This document shows positions 1 to 11,035 of a stretch of 64,000 bases of DNA, in pieces; the first letter of the stretch is position 1; each line of letters starts with the position of its first letter. A program made the translations under genes and the position numbers. Origin of the DNA: Vespa crabro (Eukaryota; Arthropoda; Insecta; Hymenoptera; Vespidae); assembly GCF_910589235.1 (NCBI RefSeq), contig NC_060976.1:437501-501500 (forward strand). Direction: 5' to 3'. Below the pieces are notes generated by a model. The model made no database searches and was not told the DNA's origin. It saw nothing but the letters and a program-made list of their open reading frames with translations.

Positions 1-596
1 TTATTTCTATCGTTTACATTTCAACTCATTGATATAATACCAATCTAAGTTATATTTATGTTTGTAAAAAGTCATTTTGCATAGCATTCACAATTTTCGT
101 ACTACCATTATTAACCCTTTTTCTGCGGAGTGCTCAGAAAAAAATTGCTCTCTCCGCAGCAGGCGCGATAGTAGAAGATTGTCCGCGCGAATAACACGAT
201 ACGCGATTCGTTCCTAAAACGGTGTGCGAAGCCAATTTTGCTGGTCTTTTCCTTGAAGCGGCTAGCCGGCACGCCGGCCAAACAATAATAATAATAATAA
301 TAATATTAACCCTTATCGGTCGCTAGCTTTTCATACGTGATTCTCACTAGATTGTAGCTTGTTTCGGTCAATATGCGAAAAATTTTCAGAATTATAAGAA
401 TAACATTTTTGTTAGAAATTATTATATTTTTTAAAGGTGTATTACAAATATATGAGTTTCAAATAATTATTTATAAGTTTTTAACGTATGATATTTTTTG
501 AAACAAACTCCAACATGAAGGAACGGTTTTCTGTTGCACGTTTCACAGAAGTATACTGTTGTTTTTTTTCCTCCAGGCAACTTACGATTAGAACAT

Positions 597-960
597 ACTA
601 AGCAATCGTTATGTTTTCTTTAGCATCAGCTTGCAAGATATGTAGTTTTCTATCTAATCTATCCTCATTGTCTGTTGATGGTGTTCCATATCGCGGAGTC
701 TCACCTTCACGTAAATTCCCAATTAAGGACATAACTAATTTCCGAATAAATTTTATATGAGACATTGGTTTACTGTTGTTATGTTTACAATTAGCTTTAT
801 ACAGAATATAAGAATTCAAGGAGGATACTTCAATTCCCCAGAAAAGTTTTCCGCCACCATTTTAATGTTTTGCGTAAAAAACAACAATCCAAATTGATCT
901 GCGCGGTCCACTCCGCCCATAAATTTATTATAATTCAATACTACTTCAGATTTCTTAAGC
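597..960 (-). pseudogene. Second piggyBac transposase fragment (C-terminal part)
   Basis: Minus-strand translation of about 960-840 reads YNKFMGGVDRADQFG, the intact form of the third-Asp motif that appears damaged in the neighbouring relic. After an in-frame stop near 833 the reading continues as HIKFIRKLVMSLIGNL, typical of the piggyBac segment that precedes the cysteine-rich tail. Because the same part of the protein is present twice (here and at about 1150-1220), the locus contains pieces of two element copies or an internal duplication. Upstream catalytic residues are absent from this fragment. Confidence 0.7.
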
Positions 961-1033
961 TCTACATGATAGAGCACGCCAACTAAACAATAATAATAAT
1001 AAGAAGAACAATATTAGTAATTTTTAATAATCT

Positions 1034-2344
1034 TTAATAATCTTTAATGTTCTTTCTGGATGTAATTTTGTAGATTATGTAAGTATTATTAATGGAAAGG
1101 TCCAGTATGTGGAAAAAGAATTTCTTATACCACTTCAAAGTTTTTCGAATAGTATTAATTGAATTTAAAGTCATATTTGTTTTGTCAACTGCTCTCATAA
1201 CGCGATTATAGTCTACAATAACAGTTGGTTTTAATATTGATGTTCCTGTTACATCTTTTTTTTTTGTTTCTATATACTCAACAGAATGATAGCTTGATAA
1301 CATTAACACTTCTCTTTTGTCCATCCATTTTAGTGCTAATAGTTTATCCGTAGACTGAAACGCAATTTCGCCTCTGCATAATTTATTAGATATACTAGGC
1401 ATTCCACGTCTGGTTTTCCTCAATGTTCCAAATGCATTTGTCTTATTATGATATAGGAGCGAAAATAATGCCGCGGTAGAGTACCAGTTATCAGTGACCA
1501 AAAAATGATCTTTATTGTGATACGGTTCCATCAGCATCATAACAATATTCCCTGATTTGCCTAACTTTGCTAAATGATTGTCATTTATATCCATGCGTGC
1601 TCCACAATAGACAATAAAATCTTCAATATATCCTGTATAACAGTCGTAGATAACATACGACTTTATACCAAATCTACTTCGTTTTGAAGGTATATACTGC
1701 TTGAAAAAACATCGATCTTGCTCCGTATTTTTATTAGCGCATCTGGACTTGTCTCATTATTGTCGTGGGAATGCAACATTTGTAATAGAGCTATATATCT
1801 GTTTTTTTTTCATTATTCTTGGAATACTTTCCGTGCGTATTAATTTGCCGGTTGGCCAATATTCGTCTATTGATAATTTTTTTACTCTTGACATTAACAT
1901 CGACAGAGCGAAAAATCGATAGATTTCGGTCATTGTTGTATTTTTCTAAGACATCAATCGCGAGTATGCGTATAGTTTTCGTGGTATAATAATTATTGGT
2001 TTCTTTCACAATATGTTCAAGCATATTTTCGGAAAAGAAAAGTTGAAAAATTTCTAATATTGACGATTTATCGTTAATATTTGCTTTAACTCCTGATAGA
2101 GTTTCATTAAAATCAAAAATTTTCGGAACTAAATTTTGTACGCTCCAAAGAAATTGCCGTGGATCGATGTCAGGTAATTCGTCAATATTTTCGGAATAAG
2201 ATTCCGAGCTACTTGACAATATGCATCTCCTGTAGTATGAGTTTGCTTTTTACCTTTGTATACAATTTCTCCAAAAATTGCAGAAAGGTCAGAATTCGAT
2301 GATTCTTCTATATCATCACAGATCATATTTGTCCGTTTGTCCAT
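1034..2344 (-). pseudogene. piggyBac transposase (DDE_Tnp_1_7), frameshifted
   Basis: Reading from 2344 downward, an acidic N-terminus (MDKRTNMICDD...) runs to about 2220. There the frame changes, and the text continues as the piggyBac N-terminal region to 1791 (DIDPRQFLWSVQNLVPKI). A T-run at 1801-1809 lies near a second break. From about 1735 the catalytic core resumes: FKQYIPSKR, VIYDCYTGY (first acidic residue), LVTDNWYS (second Asp) and YNRVMRAVD, where the family normally has a GGVD-like third Asp motif. The conserved glycines of that motif are lost. The protein then degenerates and lacks the cysteine-rich C-terminal domain. At least two frameshifts separate the parts. This is a dead domesticable relic rather than a working enzyme, and nothing suggests expression. 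Confidence 0.85.
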
Positions 2345-2493
2345 GATAGGGGCATAATTTATGGATAAGATTATTTGATTATACGAAAAAATCTCTGTAC
2401 GAGAAGCGTATACAGTTAACGCATCGAAGATAAACGAATTAATGGTCATTATTTTGCAGTTATTAATAGCCAAAAATGTAAAACAAATGCACA

Positions 2494-2596
2494 GCGCCTA
2501 TAGGCGCTGTTCGCTTAGGGAAAGCGTCTATAGTTGAGCGCCTAAAAGCGCTGTTCGTTCAGCGAAAGTGTCTATAGTTGAGCGCCTAAAGGCGCT
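2494..2596. repeat. Three tandem 43-44-bp palindromic repeats at the piggyBac right end
   Basis: AGCGCCTATAGGCGCT, a perfect 16-bp palindrome, lies at 2494-2509. Close variants begin at 2537 and 2581, each followed by GTTC. The spacers share GCGAAAGTGTCTATAGTTG-like sequence. They lie between the terminal CCCTATCG and the transposase start, where piggyBac elements carry subterminal repeats bound by transposase. Confidence 0.85.
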
Positions 2597-2616
2597 GTTC
2601 ACAGCGATAGGGTTAA

Positions 2617-3611
2617 TAATATAAGAATATATAATATGAGAAATTAAAGATAGCAAGTGTGTGCTATCTTTTTTGTTAAAAGTGGATACAGGATATGTAA
2701 AATGTACACTTTCTTCTTGTGAAAAGAAGCTTACGGTACATAATCTTTTTCTGATCGTTATGCCAATATAAAAATACTGATATAATAAAAAAAAAAGTAC
2801 AAAAAAATTCTACGAGCTGTATTCTTTTGAGTCTAGGATCATCCCGTTTAATAAATTCTAAACTTTGTGGCTATTAACAAGAAATACATCTCATCAGACT
2901 CTATTTTATCATCTTTTTAAATTTACATAACCTTACTTTCTACCTTTGTTATTCCTATGTTATCTTGCCATATATAACATATCCAGTCTTCATTATATCT
3001 TTATTTATCCTATATTCGTATGGTTTTTCTTTCTTTTTTGCAGTTATTCTTACTATTGCTTTCGTTTATCTCTCATCACGTCTCGATGTAAGGTAAAACC
3101 ATAAGGAAATCCACCAATCAAAGTTAATTATTCCCTTTTTTTCTACATTTTGCAACGTAAGACGCAAACTGTAACGATGAAAAATTTCGCAATAATAATA
3201 TTCTTACATCATACATCCAACTATGTGCTGCATTTTTTTCATTAAAAAAAAAATATTGTAATGTATATACGTGTTTAAGAAAAAACAAAAAATTTGGACA
3301 AAATTTATATAGTGCTATGTGTAGTAAGTTATTCCTTCTAACTGCACAAATGCATTATGACTATATCTTAAAAATTTTTGAATTTACTAAAACATATAGA
3401 TATACATAAAATTTTTGCTTTCTTAGTATTACTTACTGTTAATATTACTTTCTTATCTGAAAAAAAATTCAAAAATAAAAAGAAAACTAAAAGAAATAGA
3501 GAAGATAATTCATATCTTTTAATGTTTTGTATACATATATATTATATTGTTCTAGAATTTATAATTTAAAAATATTTATTACTTATTCTGTCATGATATT
3601 ATATAATTAAC
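2617..3611. other. Intergenic, AT-rich, no gene seen
   Basis: This lies between the transposon relic and the 3' end of the NUDT6-like gene. Apart from the dispersed repeat at 3084-3190, I see only AT-rich sequence. The short open frame at 3378-3569 is low-complexity and unsupported. Confidence 0.6.
3084..3190. repeat. Dispersed ~100-bp repeat, copy 1
   Basis: Shares an ordered series of blocks with 8466-8564: GTAAGG, AAATC-ACCAATCA, ATTATTC, CAACGTAAGA and AAAATTTCGCA, all in the same orientation and spacing. Family unknown. Confidence 0.6.
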
Positions 3612-4918
3612 TTATTTTTTACATTCACATATGTTTTTATTCATTAATATACTGTATATACAAATAGGTTTTTTAGTAATTGGATGCGTTCCATGTTCTG
3701 CAGTTATCCCTACGGGATTCTTCAAAAATTCAATCATTTTTTTAGCAAATATACGATTAGTTTCATGTACTTCTGGATGTTGTAAAAACTCATCAATCTA
3801 TGAAAACAAATTTATTAATTAGAAAGTAAAATTTATAAACATGTATTCATTAATTATAGTTCCTACCTTTATCCATCGACATTCAGTAATCTCTACTTGA
3901 CACTTTATAATGTCAAAAGTATTAGGCGTTAAGTAAGCTACCATATATATATCTGAACAATTGAAAGCAGCATTATGTGCATGTCTAAAAGTTACAAGAC
4001 ATTTGAACATTGTTTGAACACCTGTTTCTTCTAACACTTCCCTTTGTGCAGCTTCATCTATATTTTCTCCTAGAAAATAAAGATGTTAAAATTGTTCATT
4101 GATCAAATTTATTTTATTTGGAGATATTACCTGGCTCGACATAACCACCTGGTAGTTTCCAAAACTGATTTCCTATGTAATTTTTTTCCTTCACAACTAA
4201 AATTTCTGAAGTTTTTTCATTATAAACAAATGCTCCTACACCTAAATTTGTATGAGCATAAGGTGGAATATTACAAACTGTTTCTTTGTTCAACCAGTTA
4301 TATAGCATAACATATTCTTCTCGTGCATGATGAAATTTGAAACCTTTTTGTACTAAAATTGGTATCCATTCGGAGTGCGACAAGTGCACATGAAACCATA
4401 TTGTCCGTTTCTTTTGTTCTGACCAGATATTTAAGGAAGCTATAAAAAATCTTTTATTGAAAAACAAATATTGTCGTGAAATTGGAAAAATATAAATTTA
4501 GAATATAGATTTTGATTGCTAGACCTTCATGTGTGTGCAAATATAATATGAGTCTGTTTAATAATATATTATTTGTAATGTGTAATTTACTTGATGTATA
4601 ATATCATAAATAAATATCAAATAGTTGTGATTTTTAAAAGTAAAACTATAGAAAATAGGGCAAGTCTGTACCTTGTAAACATTGGGAAAACACTGTGATG
4701 GGACAAGGTTCTTCAATGGAATGTATAGTTACACCATTATAGATGTCCTTGTGTCCTTGAAAGCATTTTATAGACATATTTGCAATATATTTTGTATTAC
4801 ATTTACTCCAATAAGAATATAAAATGTATCGAGATATAATCGTTTGGTACAATAAGAAGTCTCGTTTTATCGATGCCTTGGTAACGCGAAATAGTTTCTG
4901 AGTTAAAATATTATACAT
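3612..4918 (-). CDS. NUDT6: NUDT6-like Nudix hydrolase
   Basis: Four exons on the minus strand: 4918-4672, 4439-4131, 4069-3867 and 3797-3612, joined in phases 1, 1 and 0, give 314 residues. The N-terminal region contains FQGHKDIYNGVTIHS, which matches the pre-Nudix domain of vertebrate NUDT6. The middle reads YAHTNLGVGAFVYN. Splicing of exons 2 and 3 creates a perfect Nudix box at about residues 181-203 (G-x5-E-x7-REVLEE-x-G), so the metal-binding glutamates are intact. Family members hydrolyse nucleoside-diphosphate-linked compounds; the physiological substrate of NUDT6 is poorly defined. In vertebrates the gene overlaps FGF2 antisense, but no FGF is visible here. The start is the first ATG of an N-terminus that could be a mitochondrial presequence (basic and hydroxylated, few acids); that is inference. 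Confidence 0.9.
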
Positions 4919-5977
4919 TGGAATAATTACTACATATTATACACTTAAGTGATTGTGAACTTAACTGTTTTCTTCATACGCCACACAATCAGATGTTTAT
5001 TTAATATTGACTATGTTGATAAGAAGAGTAATACACATTAGAATTAAAAAAAGTATCAGCTTTGTAAATACACAATCATAGATGAAAATTAAATTGAGGT
5101 TATCATAAAATTTATATCATAAAGTCGATAGAATTTCTACGTATATTTTTATGTCCATCGTGATGACAAAGCATGTTTCAGAAAATTATGATTTAATATA
5201 TATTATCGATAAAAAAATATTAGAGATATGTATACTATATGATAATTTTGCTCACACTATATCTACACATGTACGCACGTATTTGATGTTAAGTACTAAT
5301 AAGTACATACATGATTAACGATATATTTTTTATTAAAAAAAAAATCAATACATATTTGTTAAAGATTTATTATTTTCTTCTTAAAAAAAAAAAAAAAAAG
5401 AAAAAAAAAGAAAAAAAAATTAATCGATTCTTTTTGATCGTTTTTTTGGCAATAAAAAAATTTCCTTAAAAAATAGTATCGTGACATCAATACATTATTA
5501 ATTACCTGATAAGTTAGGTACATAATAAAAAAAACATAATTGATGCCTGTTAGAAAAAAAAACTCAAACTTTTTGTAGAAGATGGTTTTCGTAGAAGAAA
5601 ATTCATAATACTTATGTCCTCTGACAATGAAAAACATTTGTATTGGAAGAAGTTTAATTTCTTCAAGGATGTCTTGAAGAAATTAACAAATATCTTGAAA
5701 TAATGGATAAAAAATTAAAGGAATAAATAAAAAAATAATATAGTCAGAAATTTGTAAATATTTTATGGATTACTCTATGTGCAGTTCTTTTTTTCAATTG
5801 AGTTGTGTAATTTTTTTTCATTTTGTTTTTATTTGAAAACATTTTTAAATATTTAAATAACAAATGACAATGACTTTTATTACATAACAAGTATACTCGT
5901 TATTTACAGCTAAGAGGTTAATAATATATATTTTTATTACGAACTTTCGTATATTTTTAAAGATATTTTAATTCGAT
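4919..5977. other. Intergenic between two minus-strand genes
   Basis: Upstream of the NUDT6-like gene and downstream of the fucosyltransferase. It contains A-rich runs at 5382-5420. Open frames here are homopolymer artefacts. No RNA gene recognised. Confidence 0.6.
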
Positions 5978-7431
5978 CTACGAACAGAATTTTTCCTTGC
6001 CCCAAAAATTATCGAGATCTTTATAAACTTTGTTCGCTCGAGAATTATAATGCAAAGCCTCGCAAATGCGACAATAGTGACGAGATACGCTACCAAAATA
6101 ACCGTGTTCGTTCAATATCTCGTAATATCGACGCCATTCATGAAATTTAAGATAATTATCAATATTACGATGTAAATATTTTAGATAGTACGCTAATTCG
6201 ATTGGATTAGCAAAATCATCAACGTGTAAATATGATCCTAATGGTAAAAGTCGTTCACAATCATTTCTCGAAGGACCCATAATTATTGGAACGGCAAATT
6301 TTTTATATCCATTCCAAAAAACTTTTTCAGTTAAATATTCTTTACAATTTGAATTTTCAAATGCTAAATAAAATTTATAAACATTTAAAGCGGGACAATC
6401 GTTATCAAAGTGACCAGGACAAGCTGTCATATTACCTCCCCTACATCGTCCATAAATATCGAAATCTTCAGCCAATAAAAGTTTTAGAAAACGTATGTAT
6501 TCCCATCTTTGGTTTTTGCCAGAACAATTGCTACCCATTACAGCAACTAATTTAGTTTTCGATCTTATAAAACTATTACGTAAATATGTTAAATCATTGA
6601 ACAAATTTTTCGTTGACGATATTGGAATAGTTCTACCATAAGGTACAGGTATATCACTATCCATGCGGTATGACATTGACCAATTAAATAAGCCATTGTA
6701 ATCTGATAACTTTTGATTTTTATATAAAAATGTGTGCATTGGCGATTCGTCTGTTAAAAAGATCCATCTTTGATCCCAACGAGTTCTAACAGGTAAATCT
6801 TTTACACTTCTCGTAAGATGAAGATGAAATAAAAGTGCATCTGCTTTATTCAAGTCTTGCGAATCGTAACTCAATAAGCAATCAGTGACCGAACAATTTT
6901 CCCATGGTGAATATCTGAAATAATTGAGAAAGAGAAATGTAGGTAACATGATGGAATTGTGTACACGTAATTATATAAACACAAAGCTGACTTAGTATTA
7001 GTAAAACGTCTAATATGTCTTCTTTCCAAGAATGGTCCGTGTCTCCAAATTAAAATTATATAAGGTTTCCTTTTTTTCTTGATTATGAGCGGTAAAGATT
7101 TTTCGGACGATAGAAGCCATTTTCCGAGTATAGACAAATTCTTTAACTTGAAAAGATGAAGAAATTATATACTATAACAATACATTTATTGGTAAAGTTT
7201 GACAATTAGCTTACAACGCAATACCTCCTCGTCCGAAATATTTTGTTTCCTAAATTTCATTGTTAATTCTTTTGGAAACAATAAATTTCGTTCTTTGGTA
7301 TTTAAAGATGATATTTCTTTAACAGAACTTTTATTGATACATTTATTAATAATAACATTACTACTATAAATGAATAAAGAAATAGCACACAAATATATAA
7401 AAACGCGCCGGTAGTTTCTAAATATCAACAT
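5978..7431 (-). CDS. Alpha-1,3-fucosyltransferase, GT10 family
   Basis: Three exons: 7431-7225, 7146-6992 and 6914-5978, phases 0 and 2, 432 residues. The N-terminus has a short basic stretch and then a hydrophobic segment (VFIYLCAISLFIYSS), the signal anchor of a Golgi type II membrane protein. Downstream are IILIWRHGPF, YSPWENCSVTDC, the acceptor-region pattern WIFLTDESP, and at about residues 298-330 the GT10 donor-binding signature YKFYLAFENSNCKEYLTEK followed by PIIMG. The enzyme transfers fucose from GDP-fucose to N-glycan or related acceptors in the Golgi. Insect members include FucTA, which makes the core alpha-1,3-fucose epitope, and FucTC. This protein looks closer to the C-like group, but I cannot decide from motifs alone. 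The exon 1 donor GAG|GTATTG was chosen over the nearby GTAAGC because only it preserves phase with exon 2. Confidence 0.9.
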
Positions 7432-8951
7432 TATGTAAAGTCAATTCTTCAAGAATTAAGTTAAGTGAACCGTATCAGCGAATTGTTAAAATCATGCACT
7501 CTCATAGAATATTACTATAATACATTATAGAATCGAAAGAAACGCGACATCACATTTATGTTCTATCACTTTCAAACGCTCGACATATAATGAGTTTCTA
7601 TTGATGTAAAAACTGAAAAATAAAATAAGAAAACAATAGAAAGAAGAAAGAAATGAGATCATTTTACGATAAAAAAGAACCGCTCGTTATGAAAGTGGTC
7701 TCGATTGTGTTGGTTAACCAAGTGTTACTTTACTCGCTATTGATTTCATCTATTTTATTTAATAACGGGATTTTTATTATCGTATAATTGTACATATATG
7801 TATAAAAAAAATTTAACATGTATAATAATTTTCTTTTCATTTTCCAAAGGGATACAATGAAAATAAGATAATATTATTATCTTTTGCATAAATTTTTGTA
7901 TAGATTTTACACTTAATTAGTAATTTTAATTATTACTATTTATTAATTATGTTATATATAATTTAAGACATACATTAATAAAACATATATTATATAACTA
8001 TTGGCTATTTCTAACTTCAAGAAAAATAATCGATTTTAATATTAATTTTTCTATGACCACAATTGACAATTTAACTTAGATTAATACACTGTGGATTGAT
8101 ACAGCTTTCAAAATTGTTATTACTTTTTGACTTTTCGATATTGGCATAACTGAATTGTTTAGTGTTAGTCGTTACCAATCCCAGACAAAATATGTAAGCT
8201 TTCAATTTCGAAAATAAAGAATAGAATTCGCCGGCTCGATTCTCTTGCGTGTTTGCGTATGTGTATCTAAAAAACATTTTCTGTAACAATCTTCTTTTGT
8301 TCAATCATGTATTCACTAATTCAGGAGTGCCAATGTCGAAACACTAAAGTTTATAGTGATACTAGAATCACACCACATTAACACAAATGTTTAACAAAAC
8401 AACATCAGTGTCACTTTCCAAATATTAGAATAAAACTGAGTTCTTAAAGGTCTTCACACATGTATCGACGTAAGGATAAAGAAATCTACCAATCAGAGTC
8501 GATTATTCTCTTTTCCCTATATTTTTCAACGTAAGATGTAAGTGTAGCGATAGAAAATTTCGCATCTACGAGATTATTATAGCTTACGTTCTACATTTAA
8601 TCAATCAAATGTCTACGTGTTCATTATGTTTTATTCTTTTTTTCTTTTTCTCATATCGATATTGCTAGCTTAAACTTCTTTTTATTTATTTTCTGCTTAA
8701 ATTTCATTTCTATGCATTTAATAAATTTTTCCACAGAAAAAATTATAAAAACGTCATGAAAAAAGTTTGAAAATAATCCGACAAAGGCGTTACTAAACCC
8801 AAATACGATTGAAGTATTCTATCTTCATTTTCATATTTTATGTCAATATACAAATCGCATTCCTCTACGATCTTTCTTTCTTCATTCTCTGCCGCGTAAA
8901 GATAGAAAGGAGAGCACGTGTAATTAAAATTTATTTTAATTATTAAAAAAA
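7432..8951. promoter_or_regulatory. Intergenic region between divergent fucosyltransferase and RSL1D1
   Basis: A 1.5-kb stretch separates two divergent start codons, so it should hold both promoters. It contains the second copy of the dispersed repeat (8466-8564) and a 12-bp palindrome TTGGTTAACCAA near 7712. Two minus-strand open frames (8071-8304, 8743-8976) are not low-complexity but match nothing I know. No TATA or initiator is assigned. Confidence 0.5.
8466..8564. repeat. Dispersed ~100-bp repeat, copy 2
   Basis: Diverged direct copy of 3084-3190 with the same block order (GTAAGG, AAATCTACCAATCAGAGT, ATTATTC, CAACGTAAGA, AAAATTTCGCA). It lies upstream of the RSL1D1-like gene. Confidence 0.6.
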
Positions 8952-10809
8952 ATGAAACTGTTAAAAAATATAACAAAAAAGAAAAAAATATTAAGTGAAG
9001 ATGTAAATAAAATATCTAAAAAAGATATAAAAGTAAAATTAAATTCAAAAATTGTTGAAAAGAAAAAAAAGAAAAAATGTGATTTAGTTGAAAAAAAAAA
9101 AGTAAAATCTATTGAGAGATTAACAAATTTAAATATTTCCAACATAATCGTTGAAGCATCCGAAGAAAAAGGGGAAAAAATTATAAAAGGAAAAACAAAT
9201 GAAAAAAAGAACCTTAAAACTGTTACGAATAATGAAGTCAAAAATAATACGCAAGTATTAAATATTACAAATATTACAAATAATATCCCAATTAATAAGA
9301 AAGAAAGTATGAAAATAAAAAATAACGTTCAGAAAACAAATAAAGAAAAAAGGTCTCTATCTAATGTAGAGATACTGAAGAAATCAAAACATGATTTTGA
9401 TACTTATGCAAAACAGCAACAAGTGACTATTATAAAAGATGTCACTAATATAAAAAACATGCATATAAAACAGTTGCAAAAGAAAATAGCAAAAATTGAA
9501 AGAAAAGAAGATGGTGATGATGTTAATCTCAAAGATTTATCAAGGAAGCATGTATTACAATGCATTTCAGCTATTTTTCATCTAACGCAAGAGCAGTTAA
9601 AAAATAAAAATATATTATTCCCTGAAGGATCCCAGCCAATATTTATGCAGGTAACTTGTATCAGGATACCAAAGATATCAAGAAGACAAGTAAGAATGTA
9701 AGTTCTATATTAATATTAATTAAAACATTTAATAAATTTTTAATATTGTAGATATAATGCTTGTATAATTAGTTTATTTATACTTAAAAACCAGCAAATG
9801 ATTATACTTTATAATTACCAATGGATCCTTATGAAATTTTATGATTATAATTTATCTAATGATGCTACTTTGATATATATATATATATATATATGTATGT
9901 ATATATATATGTGTATATATATATTATTTTATTTTTAATTAAATTTTTAATTAAATTTTATAATCCATATATTGTTATAGATTATTACCATATTCTATTG
10001 TATCATCAGATGATGATATTGCACTCTTTGTATGTGATCTCGAAAGGGGCAGAAGAAAGGATTATGAGCCAACAGTAAATCATTATAAGGAAATACTTGA
10101 CAAATGTGGATGTACAAAAATCAAAGACATAATACCTATGAATCAAGTTAAGACAGAATATGATCAATATGAACTGAAAAGAAAACTCGTTGCTAGCTAT
10201 GATTATTTCTTAGTGGATGGAAAAATTGCTGGACACATGTCGCACTTATTAGGAAAAATATTTTACAAAAAACGCAAACTTCCAACTTCCATTAAAATGA
10301 ATAAGGAAGATTTAAAGTGTGAAATTGATTATGCCTTGAGAAAAACGACTATGCAATTACATTCTTTTGCTGATACTCATGTAGTACAAGTAGCAAATAC
10401 CTCTATGAAGAAGAAGCAAATTTTAGAGAATGTTTTTACTGTTTGTAACCGTTTAACTAAAGTCTATCCTGGTGGTTGGTCAAATATTCGTGCTATTCGA
10501 TTAAAAACTCCAACCGGACCAGGCCTTCCTATATACATGACATTAAGTGAGTATTATGAATTTGTAACATTCATGTTGAGTATAAATTTATTATAATTGA
10601 TTTAAATTTCATCCTCAGAAAATAAGAATACTGTACATATTCCTGTTGTAAAACCTAAAAGACCAAAAGCATATTGCAATGTTGAAGGAGAACTTACTAC
10701 TTTATCTAATGATGCTAATGTGATAGTTACTCCTGATGGTAATGTTGTAGTCAAGCAAACATTTTCAAGAGAATCTGAAGATAGTCATGAAGAAAGTATA
10801 GAAAACTAA
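8952..10809 (+). CDS. RSL1D1: Ribosomal L1 domain-containing protein (RSL1D1-like)
   Basis: Exons 8952-9697, 9981-10546 and 10619-10809, phases 2 and 1, give 500 residues. The first ~200 residues are extremely lysine- and asparagine-rich with long AAA runs, as expected of a nucleolar basic extension. The L1 fold follows. Splicing gives QVRILLPYSIVSSDDDIALF, then DYEPTVNHYKEIL, YDYFLVDGKIAGHMSHLLGK, FYKKRKLPTSI and YPGGWSNIRAIRLKTPTGP, which match the order of ribosomal L1/RSL1D1 proteins. RSL1D1 family proteins act in the nucleolus in pre-rRNA processing and large-subunit assembly. The start is the first ATG after an A-run. A more upstream non-coding exon cannot be excluded. Tail-to-tail with ANKRD40, only 226 bp away. 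Confidence 0.9.
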
Positions 10810-11035
10810 GTAATGATTTTGTTTTTTTTTTTTATTATATTATTTATTAATTCTAGAAACAAAGTTTTTAATTATTGTATTATTAAATATAAATACATGT
10901 AAATATTTATCAATATTTTTTCATATTATTATTATAATATTCTATTTCTTATTGAGATTAAATAACGATAATTGAAAATGAAAACATTTGTTCTGATTTT
11001 CCACAAACCCTAATATAAATGAATTAAAAATGATA

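Larger units (their letters stand above)
306..2616 (-). mobile_element. Decayed piggyBac-type DNA transposon, composite
   Basis: Both ends show the TTAA plus CCCT signature of the piggyBac superfamily. At the left, TTAA at 306-309 is followed by CCCTTATCGG. At the right, reading the minus strand, TTAA at 2616-2613 is followed by CCCTATCGCTG. The interior holds transposase relics on the minus strand (see the two pseudogene entries) and a triplicated palindromic repeat next to the right end. A further TTAA-CCCTTTTTCTGCGG begins at 111, with an 8-bp stem (123-130 pairing with 152-159), so the true outer boundary could be 111, with nested insertions. The coding sequence is frameshifted and internally duplicated, so the element cannot be autonomous. 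Superfamily assignment is firm; exact ends are not. Confidence 0.75.

Noticed and set aside
5359..5637. Phe-rich open frame on the minus strand
   Set aside because: Produced by A-runs in intergenic DNA.
8071..8976. Two minus-strand open frames of 77 codons upstream of the RSL1D1-like gene
   Set aside because: Not low-complexity, but no family match, no partner exons and no coding bias I could defend; left as intergenic.
9000..9241. Phe/Ser-rich open frame opposite RSL1D1
   Set aside because: Complement of lysine AAA-codon runs; a shadow of the real gene.
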